A stretch of DNA of 5,705 nucleotides from an uncultured Erysipelotrichaceae bacterium (GCA_902795905.1 CADBMY010000289.1:1-5705), one strand, 5' to 3'. Shown: positions 1 to 5,705, counted from the stretch's first letter. Translations and numbers: made by a program. Notes: generated by a model not told the origin, from the letters alone.

Positions 1-2189
1 AGCTTAAACTGTATCGGCAGCTGAGCATAGACAGCAGGATTGCCATAGCTGTCCAGTATACGTACTCTGACAGCAGACATATCATAGGTATCCCCTTCAT
101 GCAGGGTGGTCTGGCTGACTCTTACATCCAGAGACAGGTGTGTATCCGGTGTCTTGACGACACTCTTGACGACCTGTCCGTGCCTGACAGCGTCAAACCG
201 CCATACCGTAGATTCTCCGCCCCAGTTACTGACATACTTGCCGTAGAGACGGTAGCCATCCTCATACTTCAGTTTGTATTTCAGCATTGCATAGGCAAGC
301 TTGGCCTTGTACTGGGCAGGCAGGTTGGACAGACCATACTTCTGTGCCGCCAGCATGCACTCTCTGACAAGATCTGCCTCTGCCTTCGGGAATCCCTCAT
401 TCTTTTCGATCAGTTCACCGATCGTATCATTGATCAGTACCGGTCCGTGCAGTAAGCCGTTCCATCCCTTTGCCTTGAACGAGCCAACTCTTTCATCATT
501 CTTGTACAGTACGACCTCATCCGCATTCGTAAAGGCATAGAAATCGCCGATCTGTCCGCCCGGGTAGTCACCGATATCCATCGGTGTACCGATCTCCAGC
601 ACCGGTTCATCATCACTCTGTGACGCATAGACAGACGCTGCCAGCTTCGGATTGCGGAAGTAGTCCATGACACCGTGATAGCAGACACGGTCACCGGAGC
701 CGAAATCCTTATGTGTCGGATAGTCGAACATGCACCACTGGAAGACACCGGCATGGGTACCGTCCGCTCCTGCATCATTCAGTACTCTGGCATGACGCAG
801 AGCGTGTTCCTGACGCTTCTGCCAGTGATCAAATGTCTTCGTCGGGAACATATGTCCGTTGGCCTCGGTAATGATCAGAGGCTTATTCACATCCGGTGAG
901 ACATCCTTCTTAACCTTGGCACCCTTGTTCGTACCATCGTGAGAGAAGTCATTGAAGGTATAGACATCCTCGAGCAGATGACTCTTCTCGAGATACCGCA
1001 CACCGCCGGTAGGACGGTACGGATCCAGCTGATGCGCCACCGCATTCGTTCTTGTATAGAATTCATCATCATCGGTACTCTCGTTGATGCGCACACCCCA
1101 CAGGAAGATCGAAGGATGCTGGCGGTACTGCATGATCATGTCTCTTGTATTCTGTACAGCCTGGTCCTTCCAGGCCTGATCACCGATGTGCTGCCAGCCC
1201 GGGATCTCCGTAAATACCAGAAGACCCAGTCTGTCACAGGCATCCACAAAGTCATGACTCTCGGGATAATGCGATGTTCTGACCGCATTGACCTTCAGTT
1301 CTTCCTTGAGGATACGGGCATCCTCTTCCTGCAGATGTTTAACTGCCGCATAACCGATATACGGATAGCACTGATGTCTGTTCAGACCGCGCAGGAATAC
1401 CGGCCTGTGGTTCAGGAAGAACATCGTATCGGAGAAGCTGACGGTACGGAAGCCGAATGTATTCGTTACCGTATCGATCACTTCATCACCCTGCATCAGC
1501 TCTGCTGTACATGTATACAGATACGGATCATCGATATCCCAGAGACGTACACTTCCGCACGGAATATCCGTATGCTTTATCTCTGCCGGCACTGTCTTTT
1601 CGGCAATCACCTGCTCACCGTCAGAGATCCGGTAACACACCTGCAGACCCTCGGCATCTCCGTCCAGGGTCAGATCGATACCGGCAGTTCTCGTGTCGGG
1701 TGTTGTTACATACATATCCTGGATGTATGTCTTACTTCTTACTTCCAGACAGACATCTCTGTAGATGCCTCCGAAAGTCAGGTAGTCGATCACAAAGCCA
1801 AACGGCGGCACGGCACCATTCTCGGTAGAGTCCACACGCACCGCGACCAGGTTCTCTTCCCCGTATCTGACAAGATCAGTGATCTCAGCCCGGAAGGCTG
1901 TATAGCCGCAGTTATGTTCAGCACACAGGGTACCGTTGACATACACCTGTGAAAGATGTGCAACCCCGTCAAAACGCAGGAACAGACGTCTGCCTTCATC
2001 CTCCTTCGGGATAAAGACCTTCTTTCTGTATCCGGATATCAGTTCATAATCATGGTGATCTGCGTAATGAAGAGGTATTTCTTTGACCGTATGCGGTATG
2101 CGTACGATCTCTTCTGGTTCTCCTTCGCCGTAAGAAAAACGTTCATTCCATGCGGAGATATACTCCCAGCCATTATTTAATTTGATCAT
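1..2189 (-). CDS. Family 2 glycoside hydrolase (beta-galactosidase type), C-terminus cut by the left edge
   Basis: A retaining exo-glycosidase predicted to release terminal sugars, probably beta-galactosides, from oligosaccharides or glycans. No signal peptide is visible (start MIKLNNGWEY), so it is probably cytoplasmic. The 729 codons in the window read without interruption. Domain order: N-terminal jelly-roll domain, about residues 5-150, with FDGVAHLSQVYVNG at 73-86 and DYLTFGGIYRDV at 135-146; Ig-like domain, about 150-255; TIM barrel, about 260-550, with RGLNRH at 267-272 and RTSHYP at 304-309; then C-terminal domains. The expected catalytic residues are present: acid/base E370 in WGVRINES and nucleophile E442 in ITEANGHMFP. 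A DUF4982-like region (555-681) carries a helical insert, and a further Ig-like domain begins near 683 (DSYGNPAVYA at 713-722). ATG at 2189 is chosen because AAAGGA lies 6 bases upstream. The family and the catalytic pair are secure. The substrate is inferred: another beta-glycoside, such as a glucuronide, is not excluded. The stop codon is outside the window. Confidence 0.93.
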   Translation of the reverse strand, partial: MIKLNNGWEYISAWNERFSYGEGEPEEIVRIPHTVKEIPLHYADHHDYELISGYRKKVFIPKEDEGRRLFLRFDGVAHLSQVYVNGTLCAEHNCGYTAFRAEITDLVRYGEENLVAVRVDSTENGAVPPFGFVIDYLTFGGIYRDVCLEVRSKTYIQDMYVTTPDTRTAGIDLTLDGDAEGLQVCYRISDGEQVIAEKTVPAEIKHTDIPCGSVRLWDIDDPYLYTCTAELMQGDEVIDTVTNTFGFRTVSFSDTMFFLNHRPVFLRGLNRHQCYPYIGYAAVKHLQEEDARILKEELKVNAVRTSHYPESHDFVDACDRLGLLVFTEIPGWQHIGDQAWKDQAVQNTRDMIMQYRQHPSIFLWGVRINESTDDDEFYTRTNAVAHQLDPYRPTGGVRYLEKSHLLEDVYTFNDFSHDGTNKGAKVKKDVSPDVNKPLIITEANGHMFPTKTFDHWQKRQEHALRHARVLNDAGADGTHAGVFQWCMFDYPTHKDFGSGDRVCYHGVMDYFRNPKLAASVYASQSDDEPVLEIGTPMDIGDYPGGQIGDFYAFTNADEVVLYKNDERVGSFKAKGWNGLLHGPVLINDTIGELIEKNEGFPKAEADLVRECMLAAQKYGLSNLPAQYKAKLAYAMLKYKLKYEDGYRLYGKYVSNWGGESTVWRFDAVRHGQVVKSVVKTPDTHLSLDVRVSQTTLHEGDTYDMSAVRVRILDSYGNPAVYAQLPIQFK

Positions 2190-2195
2190 AGGATG

Positions 2196-2201
2196 TCCTT
2201 T
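2196..2201 (-). promoter_or_regulatory. Ribosome binding site of the GH2 gene
   Basis: AAAGGA on the minus strand, 6 bases before the ATG at 2189. It supports that start over any internal methionine, and the N-terminal sequence begins directly with the expected GH2 jelly-roll pattern (NNGW). Confidence 0.75.
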
Positions 2202-2226
2202 CACAACAAACTCTGTTTATTAATAC

Positions 2227-2255
2227 TTTATCATTATTAAGGCTGGCTATGAAAA
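2227..2255 (-). promoter_or_regulatory. Possible promoter of the GH2 gene
   Basis: On the minus strand, TTTTCA (2255-2250; 4 of 6 matches to the -35 consensus) is followed after 17 bases by GATAAA (2232-2227; 4 of 6 matches to the -10 consensus). Transcription would start near 2220, about 30 bases before the ATG. The geometry is good but both boxes are imperfect in AT-rich DNA, so other placements are possible. An imperfect inverted repeat, TTAATA (2220-2225) with TATTAA (2235-2240), flanks the -10 element and could be an operator; this is speculative. Confidence 0.35.
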
Positions 2256-2279
2256 TATTTATGGAAAATAACGGGTTTA

Positions 2280-2309
2280 ATTACACTTCTGTACAGATTG
2301 TGCTATATT
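2280..2309 (+). promoter_or_regulatory. Probable promoter of the MATE gene
   Basis: ATTACA (2280-2285; 4 of 6 matches to TTGACA), an 18-base spacer, then TATATT (2304-2309; 5 of 6 matches to TATAAT) preceded by TGC, which forms an extended -10 element typical of Gram-positive promoters. The start point would be near 2316, giving a leader of about 28 bases that contains GGGAGG at 2332-2337, 6 bases before the ATG at 2344. I see no room for an attenuator or riboswitch. Confidence 0.6.
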
Positions 2310-2343
2310 CATCGTTGTATATGTCAACAATGGGAGGTACAGT

Positions 2344-3714
2344 ATGAAGTTCCAACTGATCAAAGAAAAAGAATTCTACAGCAGGGTCCTGGCGATCATG
2401 CTGCCGGTAGCCCTCCAGCAGGCAATAAACATGGGTGTCAATATGCTGGATACGATGATGCTCGGAAGCTTCGGAGAGATCCAGCTCTCTGCATCCAGTC
2501 TCGCCAACCAGTTCTACATGATCTTCAATATCTTCTGTATGGGTATCATCGGCGGCTCCAGTGTCCTGGCTGCGCAGTACTGGGGTGCCCGTGAGATCGA
2601 GAAAGTCCGTGAGACCTTCAACATGGCTCTGCGCCTGGCTTCGGGTCTGGCCGTGATCTTCGCGGTCATCACCTGGTGCTTCCCCGCCCAGATCATGGGC
2701 ATCTACACCAACGAAGCGGCAGTCATCACGGAGGGTGTCAAATATCTGCGCATTACGACGTTTATCTACCTGATCCACGGCACCGGTCTTGTGGCTGCCC
2801 AGCTGATGCGCTCTGTCGGTGAAGCCAGACTCGGTCTGCTTGTATCGATCATCTCGTTTGTCGTCAATATCCTCGGCAACTATATCTTCATCTTCGGTAA
2901 GTTCGGTGCTCCCCGCATGGAGATCGCCGGTGCTGCTCTCGGTACGCTGATCGCCAGAACCGCAGAGTTCCTGGTAACATTTATCTTTATCTTCAGATTT
3001 GATAAGAAACTTGGATTCCGTCCGAAGGATCTTCTGCACAATCCTTCCGGTGAATTCTTCGCCAACTACTTCCGCCTCGGTGCGCCGGTTCTGGTCAGTG
3101 ACTCCCTGCTGGGCTTCGGCGGTACGGTCCTGAGCATCATCCTCGGGCATATGGGTTCTGCCGTGGTTGCGGCCAATGCGATCTGTCAGGTCCTTGACCG
3201 TCTGATGACCGTTGTGATCCAGGGTATTTCCAACGCTTCCGGTATTATCACCGGACATTCCATCGGTGCCGGAGACCACGAGCGTGCGATGCAGGAAGCT
3301 GAGACCTTCTACCTGCTCAGTGTCATCTTCGGTGCGGTCACGGCTGTACTGGTCTTCTTCCTCGGTCCTGTATCCATCAGGCTCTATACACTGACCCCGG
3401 AGACTGTCGTCATTGCCAAAGAACTTATGCATGCCTATGCTCTGATCGTCTTCTTCCAGGCGATCCAGTCGGTCATGACCAAAGGTGTCCTGCGCGGCGG
3501 CGGCGATACGAAGTTCCTGATGAAGGCGGATATCCTGTTCATGTGGCTGGTCTCTCTGCCCCTTGGCGCGGTAGCAGGACTTGTGCTGCATTGGCCGGCA
3601 TGGCTGACGATGCTGTGTCTGCGTCTTGACTTTGCGATCAAATCGGTATGGTGTGTATCCCGTCTGCACTCAGGCAAGTGGATCCACTCCGTAGACCAGA
3701 AAGTGAAAGCATAA
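2344..3714 (+). CDS. MATE family efflux transporter (Na+- or H+-coupled multidrug antiporter)
   Basis: A 456-residue inner-membrane protein predicted to export organic cations, drugs or metabolites in exchange for Na+ or H+. The length is normal for the family, and about twelve hydrophobic segments fall in two homologous halves (about 10-225 and 235-440). Family-typical stretches include FYSRVLAIMLPVALQQ in helix 1, NMLDTMMLGSFGE (33-45), GGSSVLAAQYWGAR (70-83), MRSVGEARLG (155-164), GAPVLVSDSL (246-255), ISNASGIITGHSIGAG (295-310) and GVLRGGGDTKF (381-391). GGGAGG lies 6 bases before the ATG, and the next hydrophobic segment follows a short charged N-terminus, so the start is firm. It is monocistronic: its own promoter lies upstream and a strong hairpin terminator lies just after the stop codon. 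The family call is secure; the substrate and coupling ion cannot be read from sequence. It is divergent from the GH2 gene, but a functional link to sugar use is not evident. Confidence 0.95.
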   Translation: MKFQLIKEKEFYSRVLAIMLPVALQQAINMGVNMLDTMMLGSFGEIQLSASSLANQFYMIFNIFCMGIIGGSSVLAAQYWGAREIEKVRETFNMALRLASGLAVIFAVITWCFPAQIMGIYTNEAAVITEGVKYLRITTFIYLIHGTGLVAAQLMRSVGEARLGLLVSIISFVVNILGNYIFIFGKFGAPRMEIAGAALGTLIARTAEFLVTFIFIFRFDKKLGFRPKDLLHNPSGEFFANYFRLGAPVLVSDSLLGFGGTVLSIILGHMGSAVVAANAICQVLDRLMTVVIQGISNASGIITGHSIGAGDHERAMQEAETFYLLSVIFGAVTAVLVFFLGPVSIRLYTLTPETVVIAKELMHAYALIVFFQAIQSVMTKGVLRGGGDTKFLMKADILFMWLVSLPLGAVAGLVLHWPAWLTMLCLRLDFAIKSVWCVSRLHSGKWIHSVDQKVKA

Positions 3715-3740
3715 ATGCGGGTAAGACCCGCATTTTTTCT
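3713..3740 (+). terminator. Rho-independent terminator of the MATE gene
   Basis: ATGCGGGT (3715-3722), the loop AAG, then ACCCGCAT (3726-3733): a perfect 8-bp stem that can be extended by two A-T pairs at the base, followed by TTTTTT ending at 3738. It begins inside the TAA stop codon (3712-3714). The T tract points to plus-strand use only. It insulates the AraC gene from MATE transcription. Confidence 0.93.
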
Positions 3741-3768
3741 TATACACATAACCTGACTGTCATATAAT
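3741..3768 (+). promoter_or_regulatory. Promoter of the AraC-type regulator gene
   Basis: A perfect -10 box TATAAT (3763-3768) with TATACA (3741-3746; 4 of 6 matches to TTGACA) at a 16-base spacing, directly after the MATE terminator. Transcription would start near 3775, giving a leader of about 34 bases. The position right behind a terminator supports an independent transcription unit. Confidence 0.6.
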
Positions 3769-3808
3769 ATATCTTTACTTTTCAAATACCGTAAATTATC
3801 ATGAGGTT

Positions 3809-4594
3809 ATGAGTAAGGTCCAGAATGAAAACACAAAATTAGATGCTTTAAGCGTCTATAATTTCATCCAGGCTAAGGATCCCCACCGGGATATCGGTTT
3901 TGCGGACGAGATGCGTCTGCGCACAGCGATCATCAACAATGATCCGCGTACACCCGAGATCGTGCTGGAACTCTTTAATCCGGACCGTATGGGTGAGATG
4001 TCCAAGGATCCCCAGAAGCAGCTGATCTTCGGCTGTGTAGCCTCCCTGACACTGATCACACGTAATTTCATTTACGCAGGCATGCCGGAAGCGATCGCCT
4101 TTGCGATCTCTGACATGTATCTTCAGAACCTGGACTTCGACATCACACGTGAGGAAGCAGTCGAATGGAACTTCCAGGCTTACTCCACATTTGCGTCACT
4201 GCGCAATGCCGGGGCTTCCGAGGTTGACCAGGCAGGCAACCCGAAGCTCTCCCGTCTTGTCAGACGTGCAATCAATTATATCCATAAGTATCTGTATACG
4301 AATATTACACTGAAAGATGTGGCCAGTTCCCTGTATGTTACACCGGACTATCTGTCACATCTGTTCCGCACCGAAACAGGTGTCACATTCTCCCGTTTCG
4401 TACGCAAACAGAAAATAGAGATGGCAAAGATCATGTTGCTGAATTCTTCGTCATCTCTGGCAGAGATCTCCAATTCACTGTCCTTCTGTTCGCAGAGTTA
4501 CTTTACCAAGGTCTTCCACGAAGAGACCGGCTTTACCCCCAACGAATATATTGAGAATACCCGCGGAGGTCAGACAGGTTCAGACGCTGACTGA
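3809..4594 (+). CDS. AraC/XylS family transcriptional regulator
   Basis: A 261-residue DNA-binding regulator. The C-terminal AraC domain spans about 148-250 and has two helix-turn-helix units: ITLKDVASSLYVTPDYLSHL (166-185), and SLAEISNSLSFCSQSYFTKV (216-235) leading into the family signature FHEETGFTPNEY (236-247). The N-terminal part (about 10-135) has no cupin pattern and looks all-helical; QLIFGCVASLTLITR and the IAFAISDMYLQ segment resemble the helical N-terminal regions of YesN-like Firmicutes regulators. The effector is therefore unknown, and a sugar signal is only an inference. The start is the only reasonable in-frame ATG, but its ribosome site is poor: GAGG lies just 2 bases upstream. 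The last 15 bp overlap the convergent Nudix gene. Likely targets are unknown; neighbouring genes, including the GH2 hydrolase, are candidates because such regulators often act locally. Confidence 0.93.
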   Translation: MSKVQNENTKLDALSVYNFIQAKDPHRDIGFADEMRLRTAIINNDPRTPEIVLELFNPDRMGEMSKDPQKQLIFGCVASLTLITRNFIYAGMPEAIAFAISDMYLQNLDFDITREEAVEWNFQAYSTFASLRNAGASEVDQAGNPKLSRLVRRAINYIHKYLYTNITLKDVASSLYVTPDYLSHLFRTETGVTFSRFVRKQKIEMAKIMLLNSSSSLAEISNSLSFCSQSYFTKVFHEETGFTPNEYIENTRGGQTGSDAD

Positions 4595-5122
4595 CCGGTA
4601 AGGTTCTGCAGGTTTATCGGGAAAGACAAACACACCATCCAGCCAGCCGAGCAGGAATGCCTTGGCCAGGCTGTTTTTTCTTATTCTCTCCCGGGCTTCC
4701 TCAAAGGTGAACCAGGCCCAGGAATCCACCTCGCTGTTATTATGTTCTTCACCGCTGACAGTTACCGCATAATTCAGCATCAGCGTATTGGAAGGCGCAT
4801 AGTAATGACTGCGGTTAAAGGACATGCCGCATACGTTCAGTCCCATCTCTTCACTGACTTCACGCTTTACCGCATCCTCGGCATCCTCACCCTTGTTTAC
4901 ATACCCTGCCACCAGGATATACTCATCCCCGCCGTACTGTCTGATCATCAGGATCCTGTCCTTTGCCTGATTCAGTACGATCATTGAGACAGCTGTATTA
5001 AAGACCGGGAAACGGAACTCCCCGCAGGTCGGACAGTAGGGGATCTCTCCTTCACCATCCAGATGCCTGCGGATCAGTTTAGTCCCGCAGTGCATGCAGT
5101 AGTTCATTTCAGGTATCTTCAT
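4580..5122 (-). CDS. Nudix hydrolase with N-terminal zinc ribbon (NudC-like)
   Basis: A 180-residue cytoplasmic Mg2+-dependent pyrophosphohydrolase predicted to cleave a nucleoside diphosphate linked to another moiety, possibly NAD(H) or a related dinucleotide. A zinc ribbon is formed by C9, C12, C30 and C33 (CMHC and CPTC). The Nudix box is complete: G73, E79, R87-E88-V89, E91-E92, G94-L95, matching GX5EX7REUXEEXGU, so catalysis should be intact. The zinc ribbon plus Nudix order resembles NADH pyrophosphatase NudC, but the protein lacks NudC's N-terminal domain. The SQPWPFPxS signature that follows the Nudix box in NudC is replaced by SHYYAPSNTLM (105-115), so the substrate is uncertain. The start at 5122 is supported by GGGGTG 4 bases upstream and by the ribbon beginning at residue 9. 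It lies 21 bp after the DUF4298 stop codon, probably in the same operon, and its 3' end overlaps the AraC gene tail to tail. Confidence 0.92.
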   Translation of the reverse strand: MKIPEMNYCMHCGTKLIRRHLDGEGEIPYCPTCGEFRFPVFNTAVSMIVLNQAKDRILMIRQYGGDEYILVAGYVNKGEDAEDAVKREVSEEMGLNVCGMSFNRSHYYAPSNTLMLNYAVTVSGEEHNNSEVDSWAWFTFEEARERIRKNSLAKAFLLGWLDGVFVFPDKPAEPYRSVSV

Positions 5123-5143
5123 ACTTCACCCCGCAGTACTGCT

Positions 5144-5449
5144 CTACTGGTTCTTCAGGATCTCAGCAGCACACTCCAGCATACGTACCGGCAGCTCCTT
5201 GTCCTTCATCAGTACATCGTAGATCCCGTCTTCCGAGAGTACACCGCGCTTCAGATCTGCGGGAAGTCTGCCTTCCTCATCGTCACGAAGATCATCAAAC
5301 CACTCCTGACTGCCGTAATAGGCATCCAGGGCCTTGATCTTCTCCCGTGCGGACATATATGCGTCCAGAGCTTTTTCCAGATCATTCAGGGCTTTATCGG
5401 TACTGTCCAGATACTCTTCCATCATGATGATACGTTCTGTCTGTGTCAT
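5144..5449 (-). CDS. DUF4298 family protein of unknown function
   Basis: A 101-residue soluble, acidic, mostly helical protein. The first half (about 1-45) has heptad-like leucine and charged spacing suggesting a coiled coil or helical hairpin. Then comes the segment typical of DUF4298 as I remember it: YYGSQEWFDDL (44-54), an acidic DDEEG, and LPADLKRGVLSED (62-74). The length is normal for the family. No catalytic motif, signal peptide or membrane segment is visible, and the function is not known. The start at 5449 is supported by GTGAGG 7 bases upstream. It is the first gene of a probable two-gene operon with the Nudix hydrolase. The family assignment rests on memory of the motif and needs a profile search. 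Confidence 0.85.
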   Translation of the reverse strand: MTQTERIIMMEEYLDSTDKALNDLEKALDAYMSAREKIKALDAYYGSQEWFDDLRDDEEGRLPADLKRGVLSEDGIYDVLMKDKELPVRMLECAAEILKNQ

Positions 5450-5470
5450 TATCGATCCTCACTTACTCTT

Positions 5471-5499
5471 ATTATAATGCAAAAGCCGGCCCTTCCCAG
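5471..5499 (-). promoter_or_regulatory. Promoter of the DUF4298-Nudix operon
   Basis: A perfect TATAAT on the minus strand (5476-5471), with CTGGGA (5499-5494; 3 of 6 matches to the -35 consensus) 17 bases upstream. The start would be near 5464, leaving a leader of only about 15 bases whose GTGAGG (5462-5457) serves as ribosome site. The -10 box is convincing and the -35 box is weak. The -35 and spacer region coincide with the terminator hairpin of the upstream gene. Confidence 0.5.
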
Positions 5500-5510
5500 C
5501 CGACTTATGC
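5479..5510 (-). terminator. Hairpin terminator of the small membrane protein gene
   Basis: On the minus strand, GCATAAGTCGGC (5510-5499) pairs with GCCGGCTTTTGC (5490-5479) around an 8-base loop: eleven pairs with one T-T mismatch. One pair is G-U in the minus-strand RNA but would be a C-A mismatch in plus-strand RNA, which fits minus-strand use. The T run is short (four). It lies 20 bases after the stop codon at 5531-5533. Confidence 0.65.
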
Positions 5511-5530
5511 ATCACCTGTAATGATTTATA

Positions 5531-5705
5531 TTACTCTCTGAGCAGTCTGTCTCTCTGCAGAGATTCGATCTTACCGTCGATCCTGCCAAGACCGTACATC
5601 AGTAATGCCGCACAAAGCAGGTTCAGAATTCCGACTCCGCTGCTGTTCAGCGAATTGGCAATACCGATCAGGAGATTGGCGATCCCTATCATTTTCAGCA
5701 TGAAT
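5531..5705 (-). CDS. Small hydrophobic membrane protein, partial at the right edge
   Basis: The frame is open from the right edge to a TAA at 5533-5531. Two hydrophobic stretches, MIGIANLLIGIANSL and VGILNLLCAALLMYGLG, are separated by a short polar turn (NSSG) and followed by a charged tail, GRIDGKIESLQRDRLLRE. This predicts a two-helix membrane hairpin with a basic, amphipathic, probably cytoplasmic tail. An ATG at 5701 would give a complete 56-residue protein, but the region for its ribosome site is outside the window, so it may equally be the end of a larger membrane protein. I do not recognise the family. A hairpin terminator follows the stop codon, which supports a real gene end. Confidence 0.65.
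   Translation of the reverse strand, partial: FMLKMIGIANLLIGIANSLNSSGVGILNLLCAALLMYGLGRIDGKIESLQRDRLLRE

Noticed and set aside
434..778. Short minus-strand open frame within the GH2 gene as a separate gene
   Set aside because: It lies in a different frame from the continuous GH2 reading and is rich in R, S and M with no motif or ribosome site. It does not indicate a frameshift, because the GH2 frame itself has no stop.
939..1952. A 337-codon open frame on the plus strand opposite the GH2 gene
   Set aside because: It is the antisense shadow of the GH2 barrel region. It has low-complexity-like I/R/H/C composition and no family motifs, while the minus strand carries the full set of GH2 motifs.
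2250..2263. A catabolite-response-like sequence, TGAAAATATTTATG
   Set aside because: It matches the AT-rich ends of a cre site but lacks the central CG and the conserved right end, so it is more likely chance in AT-rich DNA.
2281..3669. A 462-codon open frame on the minus strand opposite the MATE gene
   Set aside because: The translation is full of D, E, Q, H, R and T with no domain pattern, as expected for the antisense of a membrane protein gene with biased third positions. It has no plausible ribosome site, and the MATE reading is beyond doubt.
4595..4620. A hairpin (CCGGTAA with TTATCGG) just after the AraC stop codon
   Set aside because: It has a 7-bp stem with a wobble pair and a 12-base loop and no T tract on either side, and it lies inside Nudix codons. 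It is not a credible terminator.
1..5705. CRISPR arrays, tRNA or rRNA genes, insertion sequences, attachment sites, toxin-antitoxin or defence genes
   Set aside because: I saw no regularly spaced repeats, tRNA-like cloverleaf, transposase motifs or terminal inverted repeats. Coding density is ordinary and every gene fits a chromosomal housekeeping or accessory metabolic role.

Overview
The window looks like ordinary chromosomal DNA from a host- or gut-associated member of the Bacillota, with moderate GC (roughly half by eye). The main clues are the GH2 subtype, a DUF4298 protein (a family I know mainly from Firmicutes), AraC and MATE genes of Firmicutes type, strong GGAGG/GAGG ribosome binding sites and TATAAT-type promoters. 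An Erysipelotrichia or Clostridia lineage is plausible, but this is an inference from composition and gene style and has not been tested.

Layout: positions 1-2189 (minus strand) hold most of a large family 2 glycoside hydrolase (beta-galactosidase type) whose C-terminus lies beyond the left edge. A 154-bp AT-rich divergent intergenic region separates it from a complete MATE-family multidrug exporter at 2344-3714 (plus), which ends in a clear Rho-independent terminator. An AraC-type regulator follows at 3809-4594 (plus) from its own promoter. Its 3' end overlaps by 15 bp, tail to tail, a zinc-ribbon Nudix hydrolase at 4580-5122 (minus). The Nudix gene sits 21 bp behind a small DUF4298 gene at 5144-5449 (minus), and the two look like a bicistronic operon. 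A hairpin terminator at 5479-5510 (minus) closes off a further gene, a small two-helix membrane protein that runs to or past the right edge.

How the genes work together: GH2 and MATE are divergently transcribed and could share regulatory DNA. The AraC protein is a candidate regulator of nearby genes, including the hydrolase, but no operator was demonstrated. The Nudix and DUF4298 genes are probably co-transcribed. Every intact gene belongs to a recognisable family. I did not find a convincing undescribed system. The points most worth following up are the Nudix protein with an altered NudC signature, the conserved-looking DUF4298-Nudix pair, the helical insert in the GH2 C-terminal region, and the unusual start region of the AraC gene.
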